A stretch of DNA of 64,000 nt from positions 15,454-79,453 of the forward strand of contig CAKRLE010000011.1 of the NCBI GenBank assembly GCA_934359185.1, read 5' to 3'. Positions 45,869 through 53,841 of this stretch are shown one piece after another; positions within the stretch are counted from its first letter, which is position 1, and every line of letters starts with the position of its first letter. Below the pieces are notes generated by a model. It worked only from the letters and a program-made list of their open reading frames with translations, was not told where the DNA came from and made no database searches. The stretch comes from an uncultured Lachnospira sp. (GTDB lineage: Bacteria > Bacillota > Clostridia > Lachnospirales > Lachnospiraceae). Position numbers and translations under genes: made by a program.

Positions 45869-47071
45869 CTATCCATATATATAATCCTGTTTGTCTTTTT
45901 TTATCCATATAACAAATGCTTTTGTATTCCTGTCATCCGGCCTGGACACGAACTTCAAATCCCATCCATGCATATTGATTACCTTCTTTGCAATTGATAA
46001 ACCAAGTCCGCTTCCTCCACTTCTTCTTGACGAGTCGCCTTTGGCAAATGGTTCAAATATATTCCTGCTAATATCATCTGGGATTACATTGCCATCATCA
46101 GCTATAATAATCCTGACACCTGCGGTTTCCTCTTCCATTGACAACACTATCGTTGTTCCCTTGGGATTATGGCGTATTGCATTGTTGAGAAGATTAGTCA
46201 CAACTCTTGAAAATTGTATCGAATCGGCATTAATATAATATGGCTCTTCTGGTATCGATACCTCAAAATTCATCTCTGCATCTTCAACATCAGAGTAGAC
46301 AAGTGCTGCATTTTCTCTTAAAAGTTCACATAAATCCAGTCTGGTTTTATCAAGCCTGAATCCTTCACTGTCAAGTTTTACATATTCAAATAACAGATTA
46401 ATAAGCTCATTCATGCGTACAGATTTGTTCTGGATTGCCTTAAGATATTCCTGCCTCTTTGCCTCATCTGTAACCATTCCGTCAGCAAGAGCCCTGGCAT
46501 ATCCGTTAACCGTTGTCATAGGAGTACGCAGGTCATGTGCAATATCTGACAGCATAAGATTCCTCTTCCTGTCAAAGTCTCTTTGCTGCTCTTCCCTTTC
46601 CTTCTGGATAATCCTGAATTGTTTAACTGTAATTCTCGCAAAACAAAAAGCTCCTGCTATATAAGGAGTTACCACAACCACAATAAGTACAAAAACTGTC
46701 AGGAACAACAATACTGCATTCATCCTGCCAAGCGCATAGATTGAAGTTGTCTCATTAATAGATGACATCACCTGCGATAAACCATTCTGGATATTCTCTA
46801 ATGCACTACGCATGATTCCGCTAAAAGGGAACGGAAATATTGAGCCAATAGCCCCAAGGCACAAAAGTACGAGCATAACAACCAGAAACAACACCATTTC
46901 TGACGCTGCTATCCTTATTTTACCATAATCAGGGAAAAAATAGTCAAACAGTACAGGCATAACATATAAATTAATGACAAAAGTAATAAAATATTCTGTC
47001 ACGCCAACAACAATCAGAATTTTTATAAATTTTCTGATAAGAAACCATTTCAAATCATCATGCTTTTTCAT
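45869..47071 (-). CDS. Sensor histidine kinase, VanS-like
   Basis: The 400-residue kinase has two membrane regions (about 12-75 and 117-145) around an extracytoplasmic loop. The dimerisation H-box is MLSDIAHDLRTPMTTVNGYA and ATP-site motifs are VTNLLNNAIRHNPKG, IIADDGNVIP and SGGSGLGLSIAKKV. No HAMP domain is obvious. Its ATG directly follows the regulator's stop, and the ribosome site lies within that gene. By analogy with VanS it may sense cell-wall damage or intermediates, but no ligand site can be read. Confidence 0.9.
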   Translation of the reverse strand: MKKHDDLKWFLIRKFIKILIVVGVTEYFITFVINLYVMPVLFDYFFPDYGKIRIAASEMVLFLVVMLVLLCLGAIGSIFPFPFSGIMRSALENIQNGLSQVMSSINETTSIYALGRMNAVLLFLTVFVLIVVVVTPYIAGAFCFARITVKQFRIIQKEREEQQRDFDRKRNLMLSDIAHDLRTPMTTVNGYARALADGMVTDEAKRQEYLKAIQNKSVRMNELINLLFEYVKLDSEGFRLDKTRLDLCELLRENAALVYSDVEDAEMNFEVSIPEEPYYINADSIQFSRVVTNLLNNAIRHNPKGTTIVLSMEEETAGVRIIIADDGNVIPDDISRNIFEPFAKGDSSRRSGGSGLGLSIAKKVINMHGWDLKFVSRPDDRNTKAFVIWIKKDKQDYIYG

Positions 47072-47791
47072 CTATTTCTCCAAACGATATCCTAATCCGC
47101 GGATAGTCCTTATATATTCCGCTGCATCATCTGAGAGCTTGGAACGCAGCTTACTTATGCATACCATAATATTATTGTCTGCTACTATATAATCCTCACC
47201 CCAGCCGCACTCATATATCTGCTGCTTGGTAAAAACTTTACCTGGGTGTGTCATGAACATCTCCATTATCTTATATTCAACCGATGTAAGTTCAATCTGC
47301 TTACCGCCTTTAATTAATGTACATGAATCCTCATCCAGCGTAAGGTCACGCACTTTAAGCTGTCTGCCTGGCAATCTGCTTTCCTCTTTACTGGTGCTGT
47401 CAACACCATCCACACCAGCTCCTAATGCATAAAACCTTCTTATATTAGAATTAACTCTTGCAACTGCCTCAAGTGGATTAAATGGCTTTGACAGATAATC
47501 ATCTGCTCCCATATTAAGTCCAAGAATCTTCTCCGAATCTGCATTCTTAGCTGAAAGAATTATAATGGGAATATTGCTTTGCTTGCGAATCTGTGCAAGG
47601 CATGTATATCCATCTACTTCTGGCATCATGATATCCAGTATACACAGGTCGGGCTTATCAGACTGCATCTTGTCCATTGCTTCCCGTCCATCTGCAGCTT
47701 CAATCACAATATATTTTTCATTTTCCAGATAAAGCCGGAGAAGCTCTCTTATCTCCGGCTCATCATCTGCAATCAGAATCTTATAGCTCAT
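47072..47791 (-). CDS. OmpR-family response regulator, VanR-like
   Basis: The 239-residue regulator has a receiver domain with the acidic pair ADDEPE, phospho-acceptor CILDIMMPEVDG, and the Ser and Lys in IILSAKN and YLSKPFNP. A winged helix follows (SVEYKIMEMFMTHPGKVFTK, RTIRGLGYRLEK). It starts 8 nt after the DUF975 gene. Two TTAAGGTT-type repeats 11 bp apart upstream of the operon (48716-48732) have the spacing expected of a dimer of this class. Confidence 0.93.
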   Translation of the reverse strand: MSYKILIADDEPEIRELLRLYLENEKYIVIEAADGREAMDKMQSDKPDLCILDIMMPEVDGYTCLAQIRKQSNIPIIILSAKNADSEKILGLNMGADDYLSKPFNPLEAVARVNSNIRRFYALGAGVDGVDSTSKEESRLPGRQLKVRDLTLDEDSCTLIKGGKQIELTSVEYKIMEMFMTHPGKVFTKQQIYECGWGEDYIVADNNIMVCISKLRSKLSDDAAEYIRTIRGLGYRLEK

Positions 47792-47799
47792 AATAGCTC

Positions 47800-48633
47800 C
47801 TACATATTATCTGTATTTTCCATTACTATACTATCTGATGCATTATTTGTAAATTCATTTTGATTAACATATGAAAGGGTATCATAAAGTGCCGCATGTG
47901 TAGCATCAACATAAGGTGCAACATAGAATATCTCAAGTATTCCGCATGTCAATGCAGAAAGGATATGCCATCCTATGAATGATAAATCAAGCACAAATGC
48001 TTTCCACTTATTGCCAGCCATCATCTGCTTGCTTATAGCAAGTGCTTCATCCTTGCCCATATGTGGATTCTCAGCAAGAAGGTATGGAACCATCATATAT
48101 TCATATTCCTTGATAATACCTGGAATTATGAAAAGCAATGACCACAGCACTATATAAAGGTCTTTAAAAAACATTACCTTAACTACATTCATATAGTTAG
48201 TGTCAAATGCGAATCCCAGATTACCAACCTGTGCCTTTTCATGAAGATTGCGGACATAGAATCGTTTTCCACCTATTTCAAGCGGATTGCATATAAATAT
48301 ATCAATAACGCAGGCAACTGCCAGAATTATCACAAATATGACAACAAAAACTATTACGAATGTAACTATCCTTACTATCCTTGCAGCACGCGAAACGCCA
48401 TCAACATCCAGAGCTGCTGCCTTAGAAACAGTATCCTCTAAATCATCCGGCATATCATAATAATCAGAACTGTTTATAACTGTATCTGTCACTCCTGATG
48501 AACCAATTGAAGCTGAACTTCCTCCAGCGCCTCCTGCTACAAGTACAAGTATAAGACTTACAAGAACGCACTTCCAGTAATTTAACTTAAATGTATTCTT
48601 GGCTCTTTGCTTTAAATCTGATCTTGACCACAT
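47800..48633 (-). CDS. DUF975-family membrane protein
   Basis: The 277-residue polytopic protein opens RSDLKQRAKNTFKLNYWKCV, the DUF975 start. Family-like motifs FICNPLEIGGKRFYVRNLHE, LYIVLWSLLFIIPGIIKEYE and EALAISKQMMAGNKWKAFVL follow. The function of the family is unknown; it is an integral membrane protein with about five helices. It leads the operon with the VanR-VanS-like pair and the M15 peptidase, suggesting a cell-envelope stress role. Confidence 0.85.
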   Translation of the reverse strand: MWSRSDLKQRAKNTFKLNYWKCVLVSLILVLVAGGAGGSSASIGSSGVTDTVINSSDYYDMPDDLEDTVSKAAALDVDGVSRAARIVRIVTFVIVFVVIFVIILAVACVIDIFICNPLEIGGKRFYVRNLHEKAQVGNLGFAFDTNYMNVVKVMFFKDLYIVLWSLLFIIPGIIKEYEYMMVPYLLAENPHMGKDEALAISKQMMAGNKWKAFVLDLSFIGWHILSALTCGILEIFYVAPYVDATHAALYDTLSYVNQNEFTNNASDSIVMENTDNM

Positions 48634-48715
48634 ATTTAATTCCTCCTTAATTCAATGGGTTTGTTATTTGATAGTGTTATAATAACATGCATTCCTTACC
48701 ATTGAATTGGAAGAA

Positions 48716-48732
48716 CCTTAACAAAACCTTAA
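48716..48732 (-). promoter_or_regulatory. Direct repeats, likely response-regulator site upstream of the DUF975 operon
   Basis: CCTTAA at 48716-48721 and 48727-48732 (TTAAGG on the minus strand) have an 11-bp period, typical of OmpR/PhoB-class operators. A TATTAT box lies about 40 nt downstream near the weak -35 TTCAAT, as expected for an activated promoter. Within 48634-49049 the rest is the promoter, the palindrome and about 37 nt of A/T-rich sequence. Confidence 0.5.
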
Positions 48733-48739
48733 AATATGG

Positions 48740-49012
48740 AAAATTTCCTGATGCGCTGGGTGGGCTGCCATAGCTTTGGGGTGCACTACCCATGTAATGG
48801 TCTGGTCCTTTGTGTCTAGCAACTCTAAGGTCGGCACGACAAAGCTGATTAAAGCCGCCTTGCTAAAAACGCACTTCGTTTGAACGTTTAGCAGGCGGCT
48901 TAGGCTCTTGTCTAACACCGACCTAAGACTTGCACGACAGTCGTCAATGACCATTACATGGGTAGTGCACCCCCAAAGCTATGGCAGCCCACCCCGTGCA
49001 TCAGGAAATTTT
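48740..49012. repeat. Giant palindromic element, copy 2 (63/64-bp arms, 146-bp core)
   Basis: The left arm (48740-48802) and right arm (48949-49012) are inverted repeats with two substitutions and one single-base indel, all in the outer two thirds. The arm sequence (AAAATTTCCTGATGC...) is unrelated to copy 1, though its length is the same. The core (48803-48948), read on the minus strand, aligns along its whole length with the copy 1 core and has the same four TGTCNNGCA-type motifs. Its central stem is AAGCCGCCT/AGGCGGCTT, where copy 1 has AAGCCGACT/AGTCGGCTT, a compensated change. The inner CTTAGGTCGG/CCGACCTTAG also covaries with copy 1. It sits 37 nt after the alcohol dehydrogenase stop and abuts the regulator repeats of the next operon. 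Confidence 0.9.
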
Positions 49013-49049
49013 ATATTTTATCAACGTCGTAGTTTGCTTTATGTCAGTT

Positions 49050-50171
49050 TTAAAATACACTTTTATATATATCAAGTACTTGTTCCTCGGTGAGAGGGAT
49101 GTAGTTATTTTTTAGGAGACGCTGCTGGGTTTTGATTACGTCGCTGGCGAATACTGGGAGGTCACTTTCTTTGACACCAAAGTTTTTAAGAGGTTCACTC
49201 TTTAGGACTTCGTCCATTAAAGAATAGAGAACTTCAAGTGATTCTTCTGCATGGCAGCCGAGGGTTTCGGCTATTAAGGCTTCAAGATCATTAATTCTGC
49301 CTGATGGCTGGAGTTCTTTATATTTCTTCATAACTGGAGCAAACATTAACTGGTTTGACTGTCCATGCGGAATATGATATACGGAGCCTAATGGATATGC
49401 GCATGCATGAACTGCTGCACAGCCTGCGTATCCAAAACCAAGTCCAGCCCAGTTAGAGGCTTTTAAGAAATCAGCTGCGTATTCTTTCCATGCTTCACCT
49501 CCGCCATTATCTACAGCCTTTTTCCAGCATGAAATAATAGTCTTTAGTGCCTTTGTTGAGAAAATTCTTGATATACTGCATCCGTTAGGACTTAAAAATG
49601 ATTCAACACTATGTACCATTGCATCAATTGATGATGTAGCAAATATCTTATATGGTAATGAATCAAGCATATTGGTTATCATAACCGCTTTATCTGGAAG
49701 CATTTCATCAATCGCCAGACCCATCTTGACACCTTTACTTACACGGTTAACAACGGAAATATTCGTAACTTCGCTGCCTGTACCGCATGTTGTAGGTATT
49801 GCCACTAACTGATGATGCTTTTTAAGCTCTGCCGCATTGTCATAAAGATCATCCACATTATATTCAGGTTTAGCCACAGCTATTAATTTAGCTATATCAA
49901 TAACAGTTCCACCACCTATAGCAATAATTCTTCCAAATTGCATATTTCTGCACGCTTCAAGAATAGCATCAACTTCACTGTCAATAGGTTCACCCTTACT
50001 GTATCTGTCCCTGAACAGTGTCTGCACATTAACCCCTAATGGCTTCACATAATCATTATATGTATGCTCACCACAAAATACCAAATCATCTGCTCCTAAT
50101 TCTGCTTCTTTAGCGAATTGTTCAAATGTATCAAATTCCTCGACTTCTGTTTTAATTGAAAAACCTTTCAT
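49050..50171 (-). CDS. Iron-containing alcohol dehydrogenase, probable 4-hydroxybutyrate dehydrogenase
   Basis: The 373-residue group III dehydrogenase has NAD site IIAIGGGTVIDIAKLIA and TTCGTGSEVTNISVV. Metal ligands are in SSIDAMVHSVESFLS (Asp, His) and VHACAYPLGSVYHIPHGQSN (two His). Similarity to the 4-hydroxybutyrate dehydrogenase group and operon position after an omega-aminotransferase and a permease suggest reduction of succinic semialdehyde to 4-hydroxybutyrate. Malonic semialdehyde to 3-hydroxypropionate is the alternative. AAGGAGG precedes the ATG. Confidence 0.85.
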   Translation of the reverse strand: MKGFSIKTEVEEFDTFEQFAKEAELGADDLVFCGEHTYNDYVKPLGVNVQTLFRDRYSKGEPIDSEVDAILEACRNMQFGRIIAIGGGTVIDIAKLIAVAKPEYNVDDLYDNAAELKKHHQLVAIPTTCGTGSEVTNISVVNRVSKGVKMGLAIDEMLPDKAVMITNMLDSLPYKIFATSSIDAMVHSVESFLSPNGCSISRIFSTKALKTIISCWKKAVDNGGGEAWKEYAADFLKASNWAGLGFGYAGCAAVHACAYPLGSVYHIPHGQSNQLMFAPVMKKYKELQPSGRINDLEALIAETLGCHAEESLEVLYSLMDEVLKSEPLKNFGVKESDLPVFASDVIKTQQRLLKNNYIPLTEEQVLDIYKSVF

Positions 50172-50177
50172 CGTATA

Positions 50178-52283
50178 TCAAGCCTCCTTCCTGACTTCCT
50201 CTTCACTAATAGAATATTTACGCTCTACAAGGTCTATAATAAAATCTGCAGTCTGTCTCCATCCAAGCAGGCTGCTGTTAAGAAGAATGTCTCTTGTATG
50301 CCTGTCGCCACGCTTCTTGCCTGTAATATACTCATGCCTTGCATGCTGTGCCTTTTCAACAGACTCCCATTCTTCTCTTGCCTTGCGCTCATTAATGCCT
50401 TTCTCTTTCATGACTGCAGCTATCTCATCTTCTTCTGGTGCATATATGAATACATTAAGTACATCATTTCTGTCTCTAAGAATATAGTCACTGCTACGTC
50501 CGACAATAACACATGATGACTTCTTGGCAAAATCGTGAATTGCCTGGAACTGTGCATCAATTACACGGTTTGAAAGGTTGGCATAACGTACACCATAAGA
50601 CGTATCAAATCCATATCTCACACCAATCTTTGTATCAGCTTCCTCAACAAGTCCCTTGTCTACACCAATCTGCTCTACAACCTTGTCCACAAGATCTCTG
50701 TTATAATACTCTATTCCAAAATAATCTGCAACCATCTTGGCAATCTCTGGTCCACCGCTTCCGTATTCACATCCGACTGTGACAACAAAATGCTTGCCCT
50801 CATATTTCTTATTAATCGCAGCTATATGAGAATCTTCATTTTCTGTCATAACGCTCTTGTTTTCATCAACTATAAATATATCACGTCCAAATTCCACACC
50901 ATATTTTCTTTTAGAATAAAAGTAGAAGAATACTCCCAACGCCAGCCATGTTCCTACAACTACCCATTCCTGCCATATAAGTGCTGCTGAAAATGATGCT
51001 GGTATAATGTACAAAAGTGTCATAAATCCTGCCATTGCAACTGCCATAATACCTACGAATTTTCCAGCCTTTACCTTGTATGGACGCTCCATTTCAGGTT
51101 TTTTCTTTCTCAATATACAGAATGATATTGAAACAAACATATATGCAATAACACATCCAAATGAAGCTGCATCAACAAGCCAGACAAGAACGCCTCTTCC
51201 GAAGAATGGAGCTATACAGCATGCAATACCACAAAGAATAATGGCTGCTTCTGGTGTCTTATTCTTTCCAAGTTTACCGAATACCCTAGGTATCATAAGA
51301 GATTCTCCCATTGAATATAAAGCTCTGCTTCCACCCATAAGGAATGAATTCCATGAAGTGATAATTCCGCATAATCCGCCGATTATAAGCACCTTGCCCA
51401 TCAAAGGAGAATGGAAGGCTATCTCAATAGCCTTGGCTGATACAAGTCCGTTCTGTGATGACATTTCCTGTGCAATTGCGCTCTGTGGCATAATGTAGCA
51501 GACTGCAAATATTATAAGAAGATACCACGCAACAGCAAGGAATATTGATAACAGCATGATTTTGCCAATCTTTTTATAAGGCACATTAATTTCTTCTGCC
51601 GCCTGCGGTATAACATCAAATCCTATAAATAAGAATGGTGTCATGCATGCAACCTTGAACACGCTTCCGAGTGTGCTTCCTGTTGAAGACTCCCACATCT
51701 GTCCCGTTATATTAGCTCCATCTCCATTAATAGCAGAACCAACCACAAGAAGTATTCCTGCAATTGCAATAATTGCTGTAAGTATTGTCTGTAACATGGC
51801 TGCTGTCTTAGCACCTTTTATATTAATAATTGTAATAAGAATAGCAACACCAACGCCTAATATAATAGTTGTAAGATATATGTCTTTGCCTGCTATTGAA
51901 TACAGGTAAACCTGGTTAAAATCAGGAAACAGATATGTGATTACTGTAGGAAGTGCTGTTGCTTCAAATGCTGATGTGGCAACATATCCTAATATAATCA
52001 TCCATGTACATATAAATGAACCTGTAGATCCCATTGCTCTGTAGCTGAACACATGCTCACCGCCACACTGAGGCATTGCAGATGTAAGCTCTGCATATGT
52101 AAGACCTACAAAAAACACCATCACTCCACCTATAAGCATCGCAATAATTGAGCCCATAAAACCGGCTGTTGTAATCCAGTCACCTGAGTTAATAACCCAT
52201 CCCCAGCCAATCATTGCACCGAATGCGATAACAAGTATATCCCACGCACCCATTACCTTATCAAACTTTGATTTCTGTTCCAT
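50178..52283 (-). CDS. APC-family amino-acid permease fused to a cytidylate-kinase-like domain
   Basis: The 701-residue protein has two parts. Residues 10-470 form a twelve-helix APC permease (VIAFGAMIGWGWVINSGDWI, then PQCGGEHVFSYRAMGSTG). From about 500 a soluble P-loop domain of the cytidylate kinase-like family follows: VVTVGCEYGSGGPEIAKMVA, IEYYNRDLVDKVVEQI, VIVGRSSDYIL and a C-terminal RDILLNSSLLGWRQTADFII. Stand-alone versions of both parts exist; the fusion suggests nucleotide or phosphorylation control of transport. The ATG at 52283 has GGAGGA 7 nt upstream. Operon context suggests GABA or beta-alanine as substrate. Confidence 0.88.
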   Translation of the reverse strand: MEQKSKFDKVMGAWDILVIAFGAMIGWGWVINSGDWITTAGFMGSIIAMLIGGVMVFFVGLTYAELTSAMPQCGGEHVFSYRAMGSTGSFICTWMIILGYVATSAFEATALPTVITYLFPDFNQVYLYSIAGKDIYLTTIILGVGVAILITIINIKGAKTAAMLQTILTAIIAIAGILLVVGSAINGDGANITGQMWESSTGSTLGSVFKVACMTPFLFIGFDVIPQAAEEINVPYKKIGKIMLLSIFLAVAWYLLIIFAVCYIMPQSAIAQEMSSQNGLVSAKAIEIAFHSPLMGKVLIIGGLCGIITSWNSFLMGGSRALYSMGESLMIPRVFGKLGKNKTPEAAIILCGIACCIAPFFGRGVLVWLVDAASFGCVIAYMFVSISFCILRKKKPEMERPYKVKAGKFVGIMAVAMAGFMTLLYIIPASFSAALIWQEWVVVGTWLALGVFFYFYSKRKYGVEFGRDIFIVDENKSVMTENEDSHIAAINKKYEGKHFVVTVGCEYGSGGPEIAKMVADYFGIEYYNRDLVDKVVEQIGVDKGLVEEADTKIGVRYGFDTSYGVRYANLSNRVIDAQFQAIHDFAKKSSCVIVGRSSDYILRDRNDVLNVFIYAPEEDEIAAVMKEKGINERKAREEWESVEKAQHARHEYITGKKRGDRHTRDILLNSSLLGWRQTADFIIDLVERKYSISEEEVRKEA

Positions 52284-52307
52284 AGATATCTCCTCCAATT
52301 ATAGTTA

Positions 52308-53675
52308 TTACAGAGCTTCCTTAATAGCCTCCTCGAATATTTCAAGGCCTCTCTCCATCTGCTCATCTGTCATTGTAAGTGGAGCTAAGAAACGAATTGT
52401 GTTGCTTGCTGTTCCGCAGCTCTCAAGAAGAAGACCTTTTTGCATAGCATTTTTAATAATACTGGCAACAAGCTTAGTTGCTGGCTCCTTAGTCTCTGGG
52501 TCTGTTACGAACTCTATACCAATCATAGCGCCAAGACCTCTTATATCGCCGATAACCGGATACTTCTTCTGAAGTTCCTTATATCTTGCTGTAACAACCT
52601 CTCCGATATGTCTTGCCTTAGCTGCGTAATCATCTCTTTGCATTACATCCATAACGGCTAATGCTGATGCACAAGCAAGTGGGTTACCACAGAATGTACC
52701 ACCTATTGTTCCGGCTGGAGCTGCATCCATAACCTCTGCTCTTGCTGTGATTGCTGATATTGGAAGACCACCACCGAGAGACTTTGCTGTTGTGATGATA
52801 TCAGGAGCTGCACCTGCTTCTTTCCAGTACTCAGAAGCATAATACTTACCAGTTCTGCAGTTACCACACTGAACCTCATCTGCTATCATAAGAATTCCAT
52901 TGTCATCACAGATTTTACGAACTGCCTTAACCCATTCGATTGGTGCTGGAATAAATCCACCCTCGCCCTGAAGTGGCTCTAAAATCATGCAGGCAATCTC
53001 GCTTGCTGGAGCACCTTCATCAAATATTCTGTTTAACTCATCAATATAGTACTGAATTGCCTCAGCCTCTGTGTATCCCTTAGGTGCTCTGTAAAGATAT
53101 GGATAAGGAGCACGGTAAATTCCTGCTGGGAATGGTCCCATGCCGACTGCGTATACTTTCTTGGCTGTTAATGCCATTGTAAGATTAGTTCTTCCGTGGA
53201 ATGCACCTGTGAAGCAGATAACACCATTTCTCTTAGTGTAAGCCTTTGCAATCTTGATTGCATTCTCATCACACTCTGCACCTGAGTTAGCGAAATATGT
53301 CTTCTTAACATCGCCCTTACATGGAATAATCTTATTTAATCTCTCTGCAAGTGTTACATAACCATCATGTACATATACATTGAAAATTGTGTGGAAATAT
53401 TTCTCAGCCTGTTCCTTAACTGCCTCTATAACCTCTGGATTAGAATAACCTATGTTAAGAACACCTACGCCGCCGACCCAGTCAAGAATCTTGTTGCCAT
53501 CAAGATCTTCAAACATTGCGCCTGCACCCTGCTTGATACATATTGGATATGTCTTGCCACATAATGCCTGTGGAATTGCAGCATCTCTTCTGTCAAGAAG
53601 TTCTTTTGACTTTGGTCCTGGAACCTGCTCTGTTATAATCTCTGGTAATGCATTTGCTAAATCCTTTGTTGTCAT
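52308..53675 (-). CDS. gabT: Class-III omega-aminotransferase, probable 4-aminobutyrate aminotransferase
   Basis: The 455-residue PLP enzyme has PLP-phosphate contacts YFANSGAECDENAIKIA, the aromatic stacker FTGAFHGRTN, the PLP-ring Asp in ILMIADEVQCGNCRTG and catalytic Lys in TTAKSLGGGLPISAI. Most relatives read DEVQTGFGRTG, so the Cys-Gly-Asn variant is noteworthy. It is first in the operon with a permease and a semialdehyde-reducing dehydrogenase, which points to GABA, or beta-alanine, as amino donor. TTAAGGAGGAC precedes the ATG. Confidence 0.87.
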   Translation of the reverse strand: MTTKDLANALPEIITEQVPGPKSKELLDRRDAAIPQALCGKTYPICIKQGAGAMFEDLDGNKILDWVGGVGVLNIGYSNPEVIEAVKEQAEKYFHTIFNVYVHDGYVTLAERLNKIIPCKGDVKKTYFANSGAECDENAIKIAKAYTKRNGVICFTGAFHGRTNLTMALTAKKVYAVGMGPFPAGIYRAPYPYLYRAPKGYTEAEAIQYYIDELNRIFDEGAPASEIACMILEPLQGEGGFIPAPIEWVKAVRKICDDNGILMIADEVQCGNCRTGKYYASEYWKEAGAAPDIITTAKSLGGGLPISAITARAEVMDAAPAGTIGGTFCGNPLACASALAVMDVMQRDDYAAKARHIGEVVTARYKELQKKYPVIGDIRGLGAMIGIEFVTDPETKEPATKLVASIIKNAMQKGLLLESCGTASNTIRFLAPLTMTDEQMERGLEIFEEAIKEAL

Positions 53676-53698
53676 AAATTTGTCCTCCTTAAATTACA

Positions 53699-53745
53699 AA
53701 AAGGCATCGAATAAAGTATTGCAGAATACTTAATTCGACGCCTTT
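53699..53745 (-). terminator. Terminator-like hairpin in the leader of the GABA operon
   Basis: On the minus strand AAAGGCGTCGAATTAAGTATT pairs nearly perfectly across a 4-nt loop (53721-53724) and is followed by TTTTTG. It lies between the promoter (53773-53800) and gabT, so it may act as an attenuator. No antiterminator partner or aptamer is evident. Confidence 0.65.
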
Positions 53746-53772
53746 GTCTTTGCTTTATTTGATTGTGCCTAA

Positions 53773-53837
53773 ATTATAACAGTCCAATTTTATATTACAA
53801 TGTACACGATATACTAAATCTTTCGTGCATCATGCAC
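53773..53837 (-). promoter_or_regulatory. gabT promoter with upstream palindromic operator
   Basis: On the minus strand TTGTAA (53795-53800) and TATAAT (53773-53778) are 16 bp apart. The perfect palindrome GTGCATCATGCAC (53825-53837), extended to TTTGTGCAT.ATGCACGAA, lies about 25 bp upstream of -35. That is an activator position, suited to the PucR-type gene next door. Confidence 0.6.
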
Positions 53838-53841
53838 AAAT

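Noticed and set aside
45033..47791. Glycopeptide resistance locus
   Set aside because: Regulator, kinase and M15 peptidase are VanRSY-like, but vanH, the ligase and vanX are absent, so resistance cannot be claimed.
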